Assembly: GCA_035771175.1 (NCBI GenBank)
Contig: CM069611.1
Location: 16,172,866 to 16,236,865 of the forward strand
DNA length: 64,000 bases
Reading direction: 5' to 3'
Source: Paratinospora sagittata
Taxonomy: Eukaryota > Streptophyta > Magnoliopsida > Ranunculales > Menispermaceae
Shown here: positions 34,320 through 45,264 of the stretch, one piece after another
Layout: the number at the start of each line of letters is the position of its first letter
Position numbering within the stretch: the first letter of the stretch is position 1
Translations under genes and position numbers: made by a program
Notes under the pieces: generated by a model
Seen by the model: the letters and a program-made list of their open reading frames with translations, nothing else
Told to the model about the DNA's origin: nothing
The model's database searches: none

Positions 34320-36699
34320 TGTTGGCCCAGTATTATAGTCCAAGAGAGGGGGTGAATTGGACTTAGCAGATTTTTACGTTACCTTTCGATTAATATAATT
34401 AAACAGATAAAGTGCTCAGTAGGTAAAAATCAATACAAACAAAATGCAGGAAAGATAAATGGACACAAAGATTTAGAGTGGTTTGGTTCCCTTGAACCTA
34501 CGTCCACTACCCAATCACCACGATCAGGATTTCCCAATACAGTATTGGCTAGTCAACTTACGGGTGTGACTAGAAGCTGTTTACAGAAGTCGTTGGCTCA
34601 AAGCCCTACACTAACCAAAATAAAGGCTTGGTTAGAAAGCCACATACGCTAAACTATACAAGGGCTTGGTTAGAAAGCCTTACACTAACCAACACAAGGG
34701 CTTAGTTAGAAAGTCACACTCTAGGCTACAGAAGGGCTTGGTTAGAAAGCCACACTATAACCAACTTATGGATGTGGTTACAAGTCGTACAAGATATGGT
34801 ATTTTCCCTAGTTGACAAACACGTCAACAATACATCAAGATTACAAAAGATATAGATAAGTGTTCTACAAAACTCTCAACAATATTAAGCTTACAATCTT
34901 GAATGAGTAAACACCACTATTCCAACCACAATCATTTATATAATGCGATGTGTTGAAATAGTTTTTGTCAAATATGCAGTCAATTCAAATATATGTGATA
35001 TGAAACCGAGAATCGATTATGCACTTGTAACAAGATATTAATTCTAACAATGATATATTTAAAGCACAAGAATAATATATAATGATGATCAAAATTTGAT
35101 GATTCTGAAAGTATAAATGATTAAGATCAAGAATCAAACAAACCAACTATTGATCTATGAGATCGATTCAATATTGTATAACTTTAACACATGAATCGAT
35201 ACCACAAGATATTTATGAAACCACTAAACAAGATATTATGATATAAAGATCAAAATACGGTTTCATACACAATAATCAAAACGAAATCAGTTTTCATGAT
35301 GTTAACTTAAGCACAAAACTGCTTTACTCAAACCAAAATCATAAGAATCTAGAAATAAAAAATATACCCCACTTAGGTAAGGTTGAAGCTTCGAGATTCT
35401 TCAAGTGTGATGTTGGATGAGAGTTACCACGTTCAACAATGATCAAGACACAATGGAAACACTCAAAAACGTCTTGAACACTTGATCAATGGAAACGCAC
35501 AAGATTCTCAAAGTTTTGAAGGATTTGGAGAATTTTACGGAAGTATGAATCAATAGATCAAATGTAGGTGAACTTTTGTTGTAAAAGCGGTTTAAAATCG
35601 CTCAAGAACTTGTTTTGGACTTGTAGAAATGCTAAGAGGAAAAACACACTAGTGCTTTAGTTTTTGCAAAAGCTGCTCTTCAAATGGGCAAGTGTAGTAT
35701 TTATAGAAAAACACCACACTTAGGCACAAGAACGCGTTCCTTAAAGTATGAGCCTGCTTCTGTTTTGAAATCTGAAAAATCTGAGATTTTCCTCCAATTA
35801 AGGAGCGCGTTCCTTACTTAAGGAATGCGTTCCTCAATATGTTTGTTGGGCATAGAGACGGGTTCTTTCATCAAGAATAACTAACTCTACAATTTTTTCT
35901 ATTTTTCCCTTGACTATAGGAGCTCGTTCCTATTGGAAGGAGCACATTACTTTTTCCCTGATCAAAAAATTCTAATTCTCGGGAAAAACCACAGGAGCAC
36001 GTTCCTTTTACAAGGAGCGCGTTCCTTAAACCCTGATAAAAAAATTTTGAGTGTCGGGAAAAATGCTCAAGAGCACATTCCTTTAGAGAAAAGTGCGTTC
36101 CTTTACTGTGAAGTGAAAAAAATTCAATTTTTTTATCATAATGAGTTTAGGACATTGTCCAATACATATACTAACTTTAAAAATAATTTTTGACAAGATT
36201 AAAGTATAATTGACAAGGTTAAATACGTGTAAATCAATCGACTAAGCATATGATTGAGACAATCAATACAATACACGTAAAACAATGAAACCATGCAAAG
36301 TTGGTAAAATGAATGCAAGTTAATCACTGATAAAAAATACATGATAAACAATTTTAACTATGTGATTGCATAATTATCAAACTAATGTGTGCATGTATGA
36401 TTAATAATATAATAGTGTATATGCATGAATATGATAAACTATATGCATGATTTTCGAAAAGATGCAAATCATACTGTGGTTGGAACATGTAAATGTTACT
36501 CTACAACACTAAGATTCTAAATAAGAAATACAACCATGAAGCTCTTGAATGTTCGTGCAATGTTGTTCCTTCCACATGCTTTGACAATATAGTTGAATCC
36601 ATCTAATATAGCTAGTTAGCACTGAAACAACTACGTCAAAGAGATTAGTGATCACAAGTATGTTATTTGTAATCATCAAAACAAAACAGGGCGAGAACA
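34320..36699 (-). mobile_element. Copia-type solo LTR in copia F protease
   Basis: About 2.38 kb in minus orientation, with the end GGGCCAACA at 34320 and the shared TATA block near 34470. A mini-unit array at 34555-34770 (CAAGGGCTTGGTTAGAAAGC type) and GAGCGCGTTCC words at 35720-36110 make it a sister of the LTR at 30407. The start is uncertain: CA at 36688 or 36699. With 36699 the flanks are GTAAG and GTTAC, only three of five matching, so the right end may be eroded. Confidence 0.8.
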
Positions 36700-37374
36700 G
36701 TTACATCAATAGTAAACACATCAAGATCTCTCATGTTGGTAACCTTTCTCTCCCTTCACCTGTTAAACCTATTTACTTGAAGCAAGTTTCACATGTTCTT
36801 GCCATTTCCAAACAACTTATTAGTGTCACTAAACTGTGTGCTGATAATAATGCCTATGTCGAATTTTATCCTAACTTCTTCCTTGTGAAGGATCAGTCGT
36901 TGAAGAGGCTTCTACTTCAAGGGCATCGTGAAAACGGATTGTACAAGCTTACCAACATCAACCCGTCCATGATTTCCTCTGTTCCTGCTGCTTCTAATTC
37001 ACAACCAGTCTCAGTTTACTTAACACATAATAACGATGTCAATATTTGGCACCAAAGGTTAGGTCACCCTGCACTTCCAATTGCTCCACATATTAGCATC
37101 ATTGTAAGTTGACAGGTCCTAGTTTGAGCACTGCTCAGTTTTGTTCCTCAAGTCAATTAGCTAAGAGTCATAGGCTACCATTTGTACTTTATGAGTCTCA
37201 TGCAATAAAACCTTTTGAGTTGGTCCATTCCGATCTATGAGGCCCTTCTCCTGAAAATTCAGTCACTGGTGTTAAATATTTTTTGTTGTTTGTGGATGAC
37301 TTCACAAGGTTTATGTGGATTTATCAATTTTGTACTAAGGTTTATGGAATTTTTTTTTTATTGCAAACCAGTTG
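36700..37374 (+). pseudogene. pol: Copia F: end of protease, GAG-pre-integrase and integrase start, broken
   Basis: Reads HIKISHVGNLSLPS and VSHVLAISKQLISVTKLCAD, the usual passage from protease to pre-integrase. YVEFYPNFFLVKDQSLKRLL follows, then NIWHQRLGHPA with the His of the zinc finger. The Cys pair is reduced to one Cys (FCSSSQLAKSHRLPF). The integrase core starts with KPFELVHSDL, a stop, GPSPENS and FLLFVDDFTRFMWIYQF, keeping the first Asp. At about 37370 the frame jumps to the end of RT: most of integrase and nearly all of RT, including YVDD, are deleted. Confidence 0.8.
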
Positions 37375-38130
37375 CCACTCACACATCCTCCACTTTCACG
37401 CTATGATGGTGATCTTCTTCGAGACCCTACTTCTTATCAGAGTATTGTTGGTGTTCTACAATATTACACAATTACTAGACCGGATATTTACTTTTCCGTG
37501 AATAAAATTTACCAATTCATGCACCCTCCTACATCAGTACATTGGTAAACAATAAAGAGGATTTTGCGATATCTTAAAGGATCAATTTCTCATGGTATCA
37601 CCTTTCATTCCTCTACTGATTTTTCTTTCATTTGTTACATCGATGTGGATTGGGCAAGCTGCCCGGATGACATAAAGAATACAACTGGTTACTACTCCTT
37701 TCTTGGCCCTAATTTGATATCTTGGACTTGCTCTAAATAGAAAGTGGTATCCCGTTCTAATGCGGAGTCCAAATATTGTGCTCTAGCAAATGTTGCAGTT
37801 GAGGTATGTCGGCTTGAGGCTTGTTTGAAAGAGCTTCATCTCCACCATTACTTCTCTGTAACAACATCAACGCAACCTATCTTCTGGCAAATCTCGTATT
37901 TCATGCACTCACAAAACATGTGGAGATTGACTATCACTTTGTGCTGGAAAAAGTTATGAATCATTCTTTTCTTGTTCGCTTTACATCGTTTGAGGACCAG
38001 TTGGCTAACATCTTCACCAAGCCTTTTCCTATTTCTTGGTTTTTCTCTTTGTGTTCCAAGCTCACGGTTCTTCACTTCCCCATGAGCTTGCGAGGGGACG
38101 ATAGCATACAGAGCACGTCATGCAATTAAT
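37375..38130 (+). pseudogene. pol: Copia F: end of RT and RNase H, broken
   Basis: Starts with sequence reading YDGDLLRDPTSYQSIVGVLQ and TRPDIYFSVNKIYQFMHPPT, the RT/RNase H connection. RNase H follows: CYIDVDWASCPDDIKNTTGY with acidic residues, LISWTCSK, a stop at 37738, then VVSRSNAESKYCALANVA with the conserved Glu. The tail reads HVEIDYHFVLEKVMNHSFLV and LANIFTKP. The Ser-rich RSNAESKY and the HVEIDYHF tail are Ale/Retrofit-like. Frame shifts occur at about 37450 and 37830. Confidence 0.8.
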
Positions 38131-38330
38131 CATTTGTATTAGGCATTAAGTATGTAATTAGTTACAACATTCTTTGTACAACAAACTCCACATTCAGCAC
38201 GTATATTGTTTTGTCAATGTAACAGTATATAACGCAATCTAAAATGAAAGAGCTCACTGAGCATTTTTCCCTAAAAAACCATTTCTCCTTTATTTTCCTT
38301 GAAACGTTTCACTTTGATTTTCTTGTTCAG
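38131..38330 (+). mobile_element. Possible short 3' LTR of copia F
   Basis: Follows RNase H directly. TGTATTAGGCATTAAGTATG at 38136 could be an LTR start after the purine-rich GCGAGGGGACGATAG. GTATATAACGC near 38225 could be its TATA box and AATGAAAG the polyadenylation region, a layout familiar from short Ale-type LTRs. No second copy is in the window, so the end cannot be fixed. Confidence 0.35.
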
Positions 38331-38893
38331 CTTCAAAGATTAGATGGTCAATATTGGTGGCCGCCAAATTCTTGGACGACATGTCAGTGAGTTTTTCTTC
38401 CTTTTTTTTGGCAAATTTCATCTGAATTTTTCTTGGATTGATCAGTCTTCTGCTATTTATATATCTTCTTGATTTTCGAAGATAATTATCAGGTTATTTA
38501 TCACATTTTGTCAAAATAATTATCAATTCAGTTTTGATATGATATTGAAGTGTTTATAGATCGAATTGCTTAAATTTTTTTGTGGTTTTGGTTTTGATTT
38601 ACTATAGTTTGGGTCACTAACACAACTGACAGAAAATGACCCACAAGTGATAGTTTGTTTTATCCTTTTGGGAATAAATTGGGTGAAATTTATGGGGTAT
38701 TTGGAGAAATTGAAGAGGGGAAGAAAAGAGAAAATGGGTCTATGAGAACTGAACAAATGATGTTACAGTAATGGGACCCATTTGGTAGGAACAGGCGATG
38801 GAAGAATAGTTTTGTCGTTGAAAGTGAGAGGAAGAGTTGCATAAGTGGCATTAATTAATTGATTGAAGAAAATGAAGGCATTTTTTATTGAGT
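38331..38893. other. Non-coding DNA, possibly low-copy
   Basis: No retroelement motif or convincing gene. A short ATG frame at 38343 is followed by a GT-rich splice-like site but has no supporting exon. The stretch continues on the far side of the solo LTR at 41742-42430. Confidence 0.4.
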
Positions 38894-38898
38894 AATAC

Positions 38899-41736
38899 TG
38901 TTGGTCCCACCCAAGAGGGGGGTGAATTGGGTGCGATGGTCAATTTTAAAATTATCTTCTAATAACTTAGTGATTTACATGAGTGCATAGGAATTGGATG
39001 CCAAATAGACACAGACTAAATTGCAAAAGTGAGACACACGATTTATAGTGGTTCGACCGTGCCTACGTCCGCTACCTAACCTCCTCAGTTAGGATTTAAA
39101 CCTTATCACTAAGGGATTCTCTTACGGGTGAGAACCAAACTGTTAAAACTGCCCTTTTACAGGTTAAAGGTAAACCTATCCTTTCACTGGCTAAGGATTA
39201 ACCAAATTTCTTTTTTCCGGGATGAGGAGAAACCCATGTTTCTTTTATGGGCTAAGGAAGAACCAATTCTCTTTTAAAGGCTGAGAGATAACCTATCCAT
39301 TTTAAGGTTAAGGACACACTTATCCTTTTACAGGATAAGGATGAACCGGTTTCCTACTTGCAGGTGAGGATAAACCTTTTTCTCTTTTATAGGTTCGAAG
39401 ATAACCTATATGATTTCAATCCTGAAATCATCAAGTGAACTAACTTCACTTGTCATGGTTGTTTTAGTCCAGAAACACACCAGTAATACAACACTAAGAT
39501 GTTGGTTGGTTCTAACGTAGTAGAACACTTTACAATTAAGCTCAGTACATAGCATTACAAAGATATGAAATTTGAAATAGGTAATGCTAAGTTGAAATAC
39601 ACCTTCAGTCCTTTGCCTTTCAATGTTCGGTATTACTCAACTGCAGTTTTGAAAAGCATGAATGATATGATATGAAAAACAGTGCTTCTTCAAAAATAAA
39701 TAAATACTGAATAAAGATTGACTTAAAACACGAAGGACTGGTGTAAATCAAGACACAAACAATTTTTAAAATAGATATAAAAATATAAGTATGAAAACTT
39801 ATGGTTCATTGATCAGTAGTTAACCAACTACTGATATAGTTCAATACAGTACTTAAGATATGAAATCAAGTACAATTGTATATCTTGAACTATTTCTCAA
39901 ATTGTACCTCCAGCAAGAATGATACCAAATATGAATCAGTGCTGAGAATTTGAGTTGATACCAATAAAGATAGATTTTCAAAGATAAAGTATAATTGAAG
40001 CTCAATATGAAAATCTATTGTAATCGGAAAAGGTATCAGTGAAAAATACTTTGAAAGATTAGAAAATGATATTCATTTTGACACAGGCTAACTTTCAAAA
40101 AGTATTGGCACAATGCAAAGTGATTGGCAAGTTGTTTGGTCCTAAGTGCTGGTATTTATAGACTTAGTGGGACATAGTCGTTAGACATTTGAAGTTCAAA
40201 TAATATGAACATTTACACACAACGGCTAGAATGTTATATGAAAATGGCAACTGCAATTTTCACTAACATTCTGGTTCTTTTCAGATTTCATGAAAAAGGA
40301 AAGTTTTAGGAAAACTTATTTCATGTATCAAAGAAGGTGGTCTCTGATAAGTCTAGAAAAGGACTCTGTGCAAAGGTCTATTCTGAAAAAGTAAATTGAT
40401 GTAGTGTACTTATTCGAACAGTAACGGTTGTTGAATTAGAGTCCTGATTCCATAATTAGTGTCCTAACGCATAATATCAACAATGTCGTTTTTTTCCTGT
40501 TTAACACTTAAGTGAGGGCGCTACTAACTCGTAAGCGTCCTGACTTACTTTGTCACTTAGACGACTTATACTTGAGGGCGCTAATGCACAGTTAGCGTCC
40601 TGCTATGTTTTAAAACAACTAAGTGCATGAGGGCGCTACTTTCCGAGTAAGCGTCCTACCTTTTTAAAACATAAGGCAACACATGAGGACGCTACATTAC
40701 ATGAGCGTCCTACTAGTTAAGAACATAAAAACATAACATGAGGGCGCTACATTACGTAAGCATCCTACCTGTTAAAAATACTTTAAATAAGACACAAACA
40801 CACTAAAGGACAATGTCCTGAAAGTTACTAAGTTGATTCCTAAGGTGAGGGCGCTTCTATCCAGATACTATTCTGATAAATTGTTCAACTTATAACTTTC
40901 AGCGTCCTCAAAGAAACATTCTTTGAAGAACTTAAGACATCTTTTAGTGAGTTGATGCTGAGTCAGCTTTCTGACAACTTCAGAGGTTTACTAATAAAGG
41001 AGGCCACTACTATACAAGTGTATTGATAAATTAGTTCAATTCAACCTTGAACGTTATCAGCATCCTAATGAAATATCAGCGTCCCGACTTATAAAGTTCA
41101 GGAGAACGTTATTATTTCATTAGCATCCTAAAAAACTCTTTTAAAACAGTTTTGACTCGCGATAAAATATACGTTAAATGCGAATAAAAACTCGGTAGAT
41201 TTCAAATTAAATATATAGTATTAGATCATTTGAAATACCGTAAAAACATGAAATCAAAACATGCATATTAGAAAAAAATATGTAAATGATTTATGCATGG
41301 TTTTGAAAAACATTTTGAGCAATAACGATTAGAGAAAGATATACCTTGAATACTTTGTGTATTTCTCATTTCTCATAACCGTTAAATCCAACTCTTCATT
41401 ATGAGATCTTCAATAAGAGCATTTTAGAGTTGAATGACTTGAACGTTGATCGAGGGATGTAAACTTGAATCTTGACAAAAACGTTTGAGTGAAGTGATCT
41501 TGAAATCATGATGTGATCGTTGAAGCTTTTTAGTTGAAATTATCTTGACCGTTGGATATGAGCTTTAAGTTCCATGATCGAGTCATTCCTTGGCTTTTTA
41601 CTTTCCTCAGGTGCTTTGATGAAATCTTGATAAACGCACATTTAGCACCGAAAAGTACTTTGTTTGTGATCATCAAAATGTACTTTATCGTAGTATATTT
41701 AGGGACGAGCTAAGTGATGAACCGCATAAGTTAACA
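38899..41736 (-). mobile_element. Copia-type solo LTR with perfect target duplication
   Basis: 2838 bp in minus orientation (TGTTAACTTATGCGG at 41736 to GGGACCAACA at 38899), flanked by AATAC on both sides (38894-38898 and 41737-41741). It is a sister of 20499-23284. The mini-unit array lies at 39115-39410. Five well-kept hairpin units lie in a row at 40514-40768, each with AGGGCGCT or AGGACGCT, a short loop and AGCGTCCT. Confidence 0.9.
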
Positions 41737-41741
41737 AATAC

Positions 41742-42430
41742 TACACTTACTCTAAATTTTTTACTCAAATCTTACTTGCCTAACGTGGCTAAGAGCCACT
41801 TCAGCTCGGTTTCCACTTCATTTAACAATAAGGGAAGGCCAAGTGATGGGGTTTCTTCCTAATGCAACATCAGAAATTAAAAAAAAATCCCAAATCCAAA
41901 GAAATCAAAGAACTAGGTCGGGACGTTAGGTTTCTCCAACGAAGTAGTGGGGAAAAATAACCCAAAAACTTGAAAAAGTTGCAGGTTGGGTTTCTTGCAA
42001 GAAACAACGAAAAAAAAAAGATATCAATAAACAAAAAAACGTGAAAATTGGAGATGTTGGGTTTTCTTCTCAGAAGCATGATTACGGAGATGCAATTTGA
42101 GATAGAAGATTGTGATTTATTAGCTGATCTTTGAGAAGTAATTTGGGAGAATCATTTTTACCCCACACTCTCCCATCTCATTCATCGTTGGGCATGTATT
42201 GAAAATTTGAAGGTAGAAAATTGTTAAAAGAAACATGAATAATCAAAAGAAAATATGGCTTTTTATAAACCCAACAAACTGAGGCAATTCACCAATATAA
42301 ATCAAGCTTTGCCCTTCAATAGTGATGTTATTATGTTGTTTCTCTTAAGAAAAATTAATCTTTTATTTCCTACCAGTCAACAACAAATTTTATCATTATT
42401 TTAACCCCTTGAAAGCATCACAACAAGTTT
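41742..42430. other. Non-coding DNA to the right of the solo LTR
   Basis: Continuation of 38331-38893. AT-rich, with A tracts near 41880 and 42010. No ORF of recognisable kind; it ends where the chromovirus-type LTR starts. Confidence 0.4.
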
Positions 42431-43083
42431 TGTAATACCCCTGGGATTAGACTAAAGGAATCCAATGAAAAAAAAAACAAAGGGGTACCTATAAAAATGG
42501 GTTCCCCTCCCCCCTAATTCTCCACACTTCTCCACCACATCTCTTCTCCTTCCTTAAAGCTTTTTCTCTCTTCTTTTGAGTGTTTCTCTCTCCTCCATTG
42601 AGACTCTCACCCTCTCCTTTGAGACTCTCTCTCCCTGGTGCATTGCGGAGTTGTTGCTCTTGGCAAAGAACAATAACTTAGGAAAGTGCACAGTTGAAGG
42701 TGAGGATGAAGGCATAGGTTTGCGTGTATTATGTCTTTTCATAAAGTTATCATGCACTTTTCATTATATCTAATATTCACTTACACCATACTATTTATGC
42801 ATGTACCTTGGTATATGGAATCCATGGATCATACCATTACTTTGCTGAATTAGTAATTGACCTAATTAGCCAGACACAGTCTTATCCCAAGTACCTTTAA
42901 ATAGTGAACGGGAGACAATTTGTTGCTCTAGAAGAGTGGTATTTAAGCGAGACTATTGTGACTCCACCACTCAGCTTAGGGACTAATCCAGTTGATTTTA
43001 TTGAGATATATTCCTTTAGTGCAGCCTTGTTTGATCTTCCACGTCAAAAAAATCTTTCTTGAGATACGATATTGTTCAGTACA

Positions 43084-43216
43084 ATAGTATCCACGGATAC
43101 AGTATTATTCACATATACGGTATTATTCACGCATACTACTATTCAAGTATATGGTACTATTCACATATAGTACTATTTACGTATGATACTAATCACATAT
43201 GATACTATTCACGTAG
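43084..43216. repeat. Degenerate tandem repeat inside the chromovirus LTR
   Basis: About eight copies of a 15-20 bp unit close to TACTATTCACATATA, with variants TATTATTCACGCATAC and TACTATTTACGTATG. The sister LTR at 53818 has nothing comparable here, so this is a local expansion. Confidence 0.7.
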
Positions 43217-43553
43217 AAAATCCTTTTTTAGTCTTTGAAGCTTCACCATGGAAGTTAGTAAACAATGCAACCACCTAGGGACGTAACTCACTCGTGGCCT
43301 GTGGATTGATTATTGGTAATTTTGGCGCATGAGAGTCGCAAGTGGTCCATGAATGCCCACCGATTGAGTCAGCCCTAGGCAGTACACCTCTATTGTAAAC
43401 GTTATTGTGTCTGCCAAAAGAAGATGTACAGACTGGTTTGTACCTTACCATTGAAATTTTGGTTATATGAATTTTCTTGAAGTTGGACGTATATTGTGAA
43501 CCCAGGACATATTTTCCTGGAGCAAGACATGTATACGTGAACCCAAGATGGTG

Positions 43554-44962
43554 TGTTGAGTTGCATACTTAGATAGGTTTTAGAGCATGTTTTAGGAGTA
43601 TTTTAAGACATTTCATGCATTAGTTTCATCTGTTTATGTTAGTTTTGATGCCTTTGTTAGTTGAGGATAATTTGGTTTTTCATGCATTATTTCGGTTTAT
43701 TAGTTTATAATTAGATTTAATTTATGCTTGAGTGTGTTATTAATTAGGTTTGCTTTTTTTTGTAGGTGTTTAGAAGTGTTGATCATAGATTTTGATGATG
43801 GAAACATGTACAAAAAGAGGCAATGAAGAAGCATGATGAATACAAGTCGAAGAGGGCAGAAAAATGGCTAAGTCCCAAAGAAATTCACCAAAACACAAGG
43901 TTTTGGGCGCTGCGGCTCTACGACTCCATGAAGGTGAAGAAAGATAGAAGAGAAGCGCGTTCTTGGAGCCGTGGCACCAGGCAACGGCGTCGCGAGGTCG
44001 ATTGGGTTTTAAAAGTTGCGATTTTAGCAACTTTCTCGGAGTTTTTCTATACACTTTCTAATTGCGATTACACACAACTTAGGGCATATAATATATCAAA
44101 ATTTAGGGCTTTTAAAGGAGAATATACTGGAGAAGACAAGGAGACGGCTAGGAGCGAACGAACGCGAAGATTCTACGATGGAAACAAAAAGAGAAATCTA
44201 CAAGTTCCTACATCTTAGTTTGATTTAAATGTTGAATATCATGTTTTTCTTCATGTATTTGATTTCTTTATTCCAAAGTATGAACTAAACTTTTGTTCTA
44301 GAGAGGAGATGGATCCTAAACTAGAGATTATGATTTAATTTTAGGTTTTTTTTTATTAATGATATTTTCTTAAGTTTATTCATGATTCTCCATGGGTGAT
44401 GCCTTTAATCCTTTGGCCATGGGTTAGTTGATTATAAACTTATGAGGTGGCACTCGAGAAAGGGTTTCCTAGATTGGAATAAGAGATTCATGACCTGAGA
44501 TTGTCGTAGAATCGAGAGATTTATGATACCTCTTGAAGCTATAGGAAAATCACAAGATTTAATGGGTTGTTGAGAATACGAGTTTTATTGAGAGATCAAA
44601 TCCCATTCTTGATGGTACGTTCTAATTCAACACTCGAGAGAGGGAATTAGAGACTACAGGATTTTGACTTATAGACTAGAAAATGAATATGATAATAAGC
44701 AGGTCTAAATTACATAATTGATAGTTGGGTGAAATTGATTCTCTAGATTTTCTCATATATTGATATTTTTCATAGTTATTTGTTTTGATTAAATTAATCT
44801 ACTGCTTATATACTTGATATCCTACAATTTGAATTGCTAGATAAAGTTAAAGATTAGCAAACACGGTAATTGGTGAGGTAAATAATCCCAGAGGACAACA
44901 ACCCAATTTTCATCGGTTATTACTATTTATTGATACCGTATACTTGCGGTTTTCACGTAACA
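43554..44962 (+). mobile_element. Athila-like gypsy solo LTR in plus orientation
   Basis: 1409 bp from TGTTGAGTTGCATACTTAG to TTTTCACGTAACA, flanked by the perfect repeat TGGTG (43549-43553 and 44963-44967). It matches the minus-oriented LTRs at 5724 and 32773 in overall sequence, including the 'ggagatggatcct' region near 44305. A GC-rich word (GGGCGCTGCGGCTC, GGCGTCGCGAGG) lies at about 43907-43998. The short ORF at 43823-44218 is an LTR frame, not a gene. It inserted into the chromovirus LTR. Confidence 0.9.
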
Positions 44963-45264
44963 TGGTGCTTGGCCACAAAGCCTTACGAGACGGCATGCTA
45001 TGAGTGTTTACTGGTTAATGGTTAAATAAAATATTTACGATGTTCATGTTGTGTTTATCTGATATCTATGATTGTGATGCTCTCTTTATTAATAATCCAT
45101 GGAATATCTACTTGACCTGTTGGGCGATGGCCGCTCCGTTGCTAACATTTTCAGGGCTTAGACTTTTTGATCAAAAGAGGAAATCAACAGGAGCTACGTG
45201 TGGTGTGAGGTGCGTATGGTACGAATGTCGACTTAGATCTATTATGAGTTTTGATATAATTTTT

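Larger units (their letters stand above)
42431..45264 (+). mobile_element. Chromovirus-type gypsy LTR, interrupted and truncated
   Basis: Starts TGTAATACCCCTGGGATTAG, the usual opening of Tekay/Del-like LTRs, and has TATAAAAA at 42490-42497 followed by a C-rich tract. It is co-linear with the LTR at 53818-55077 (for example GTGAACCCAGGACAT and TACGAGACGGCATGC against similar words at 54600-54690). A gypsy solo LTR at 43554-44962 interrupts it, and sequence resumes at 44968. The end with the GGGTTTGACA terminus is missing; it stops near 45264, where another LTR seems to begin. Confidence 0.65.

Noticed and set aside
34315..36704. Clean target duplication around the LTR at 34320
   Set aside because: The flanks GTAAG and GTTAC match at only three of five bases, and the LTR start is ambiguous (36688 or 36699), so I do not claim it.
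36700..38130. Endogenous pararetrovirus instead of a retrotransposon
   Set aside because: The order protease, integrase, RT/RNase H and the presence of integrase motifs fit Ty1/copia. No movement protein or coat protein motif is visible.
38343..38390. First exon of a host gene (short ATG frame followed by GTGAG)
   Set aside because: Only about 14 codons, with no supporting downstream exon or protein similarity. It is followed by T-rich DNA and an LTR.
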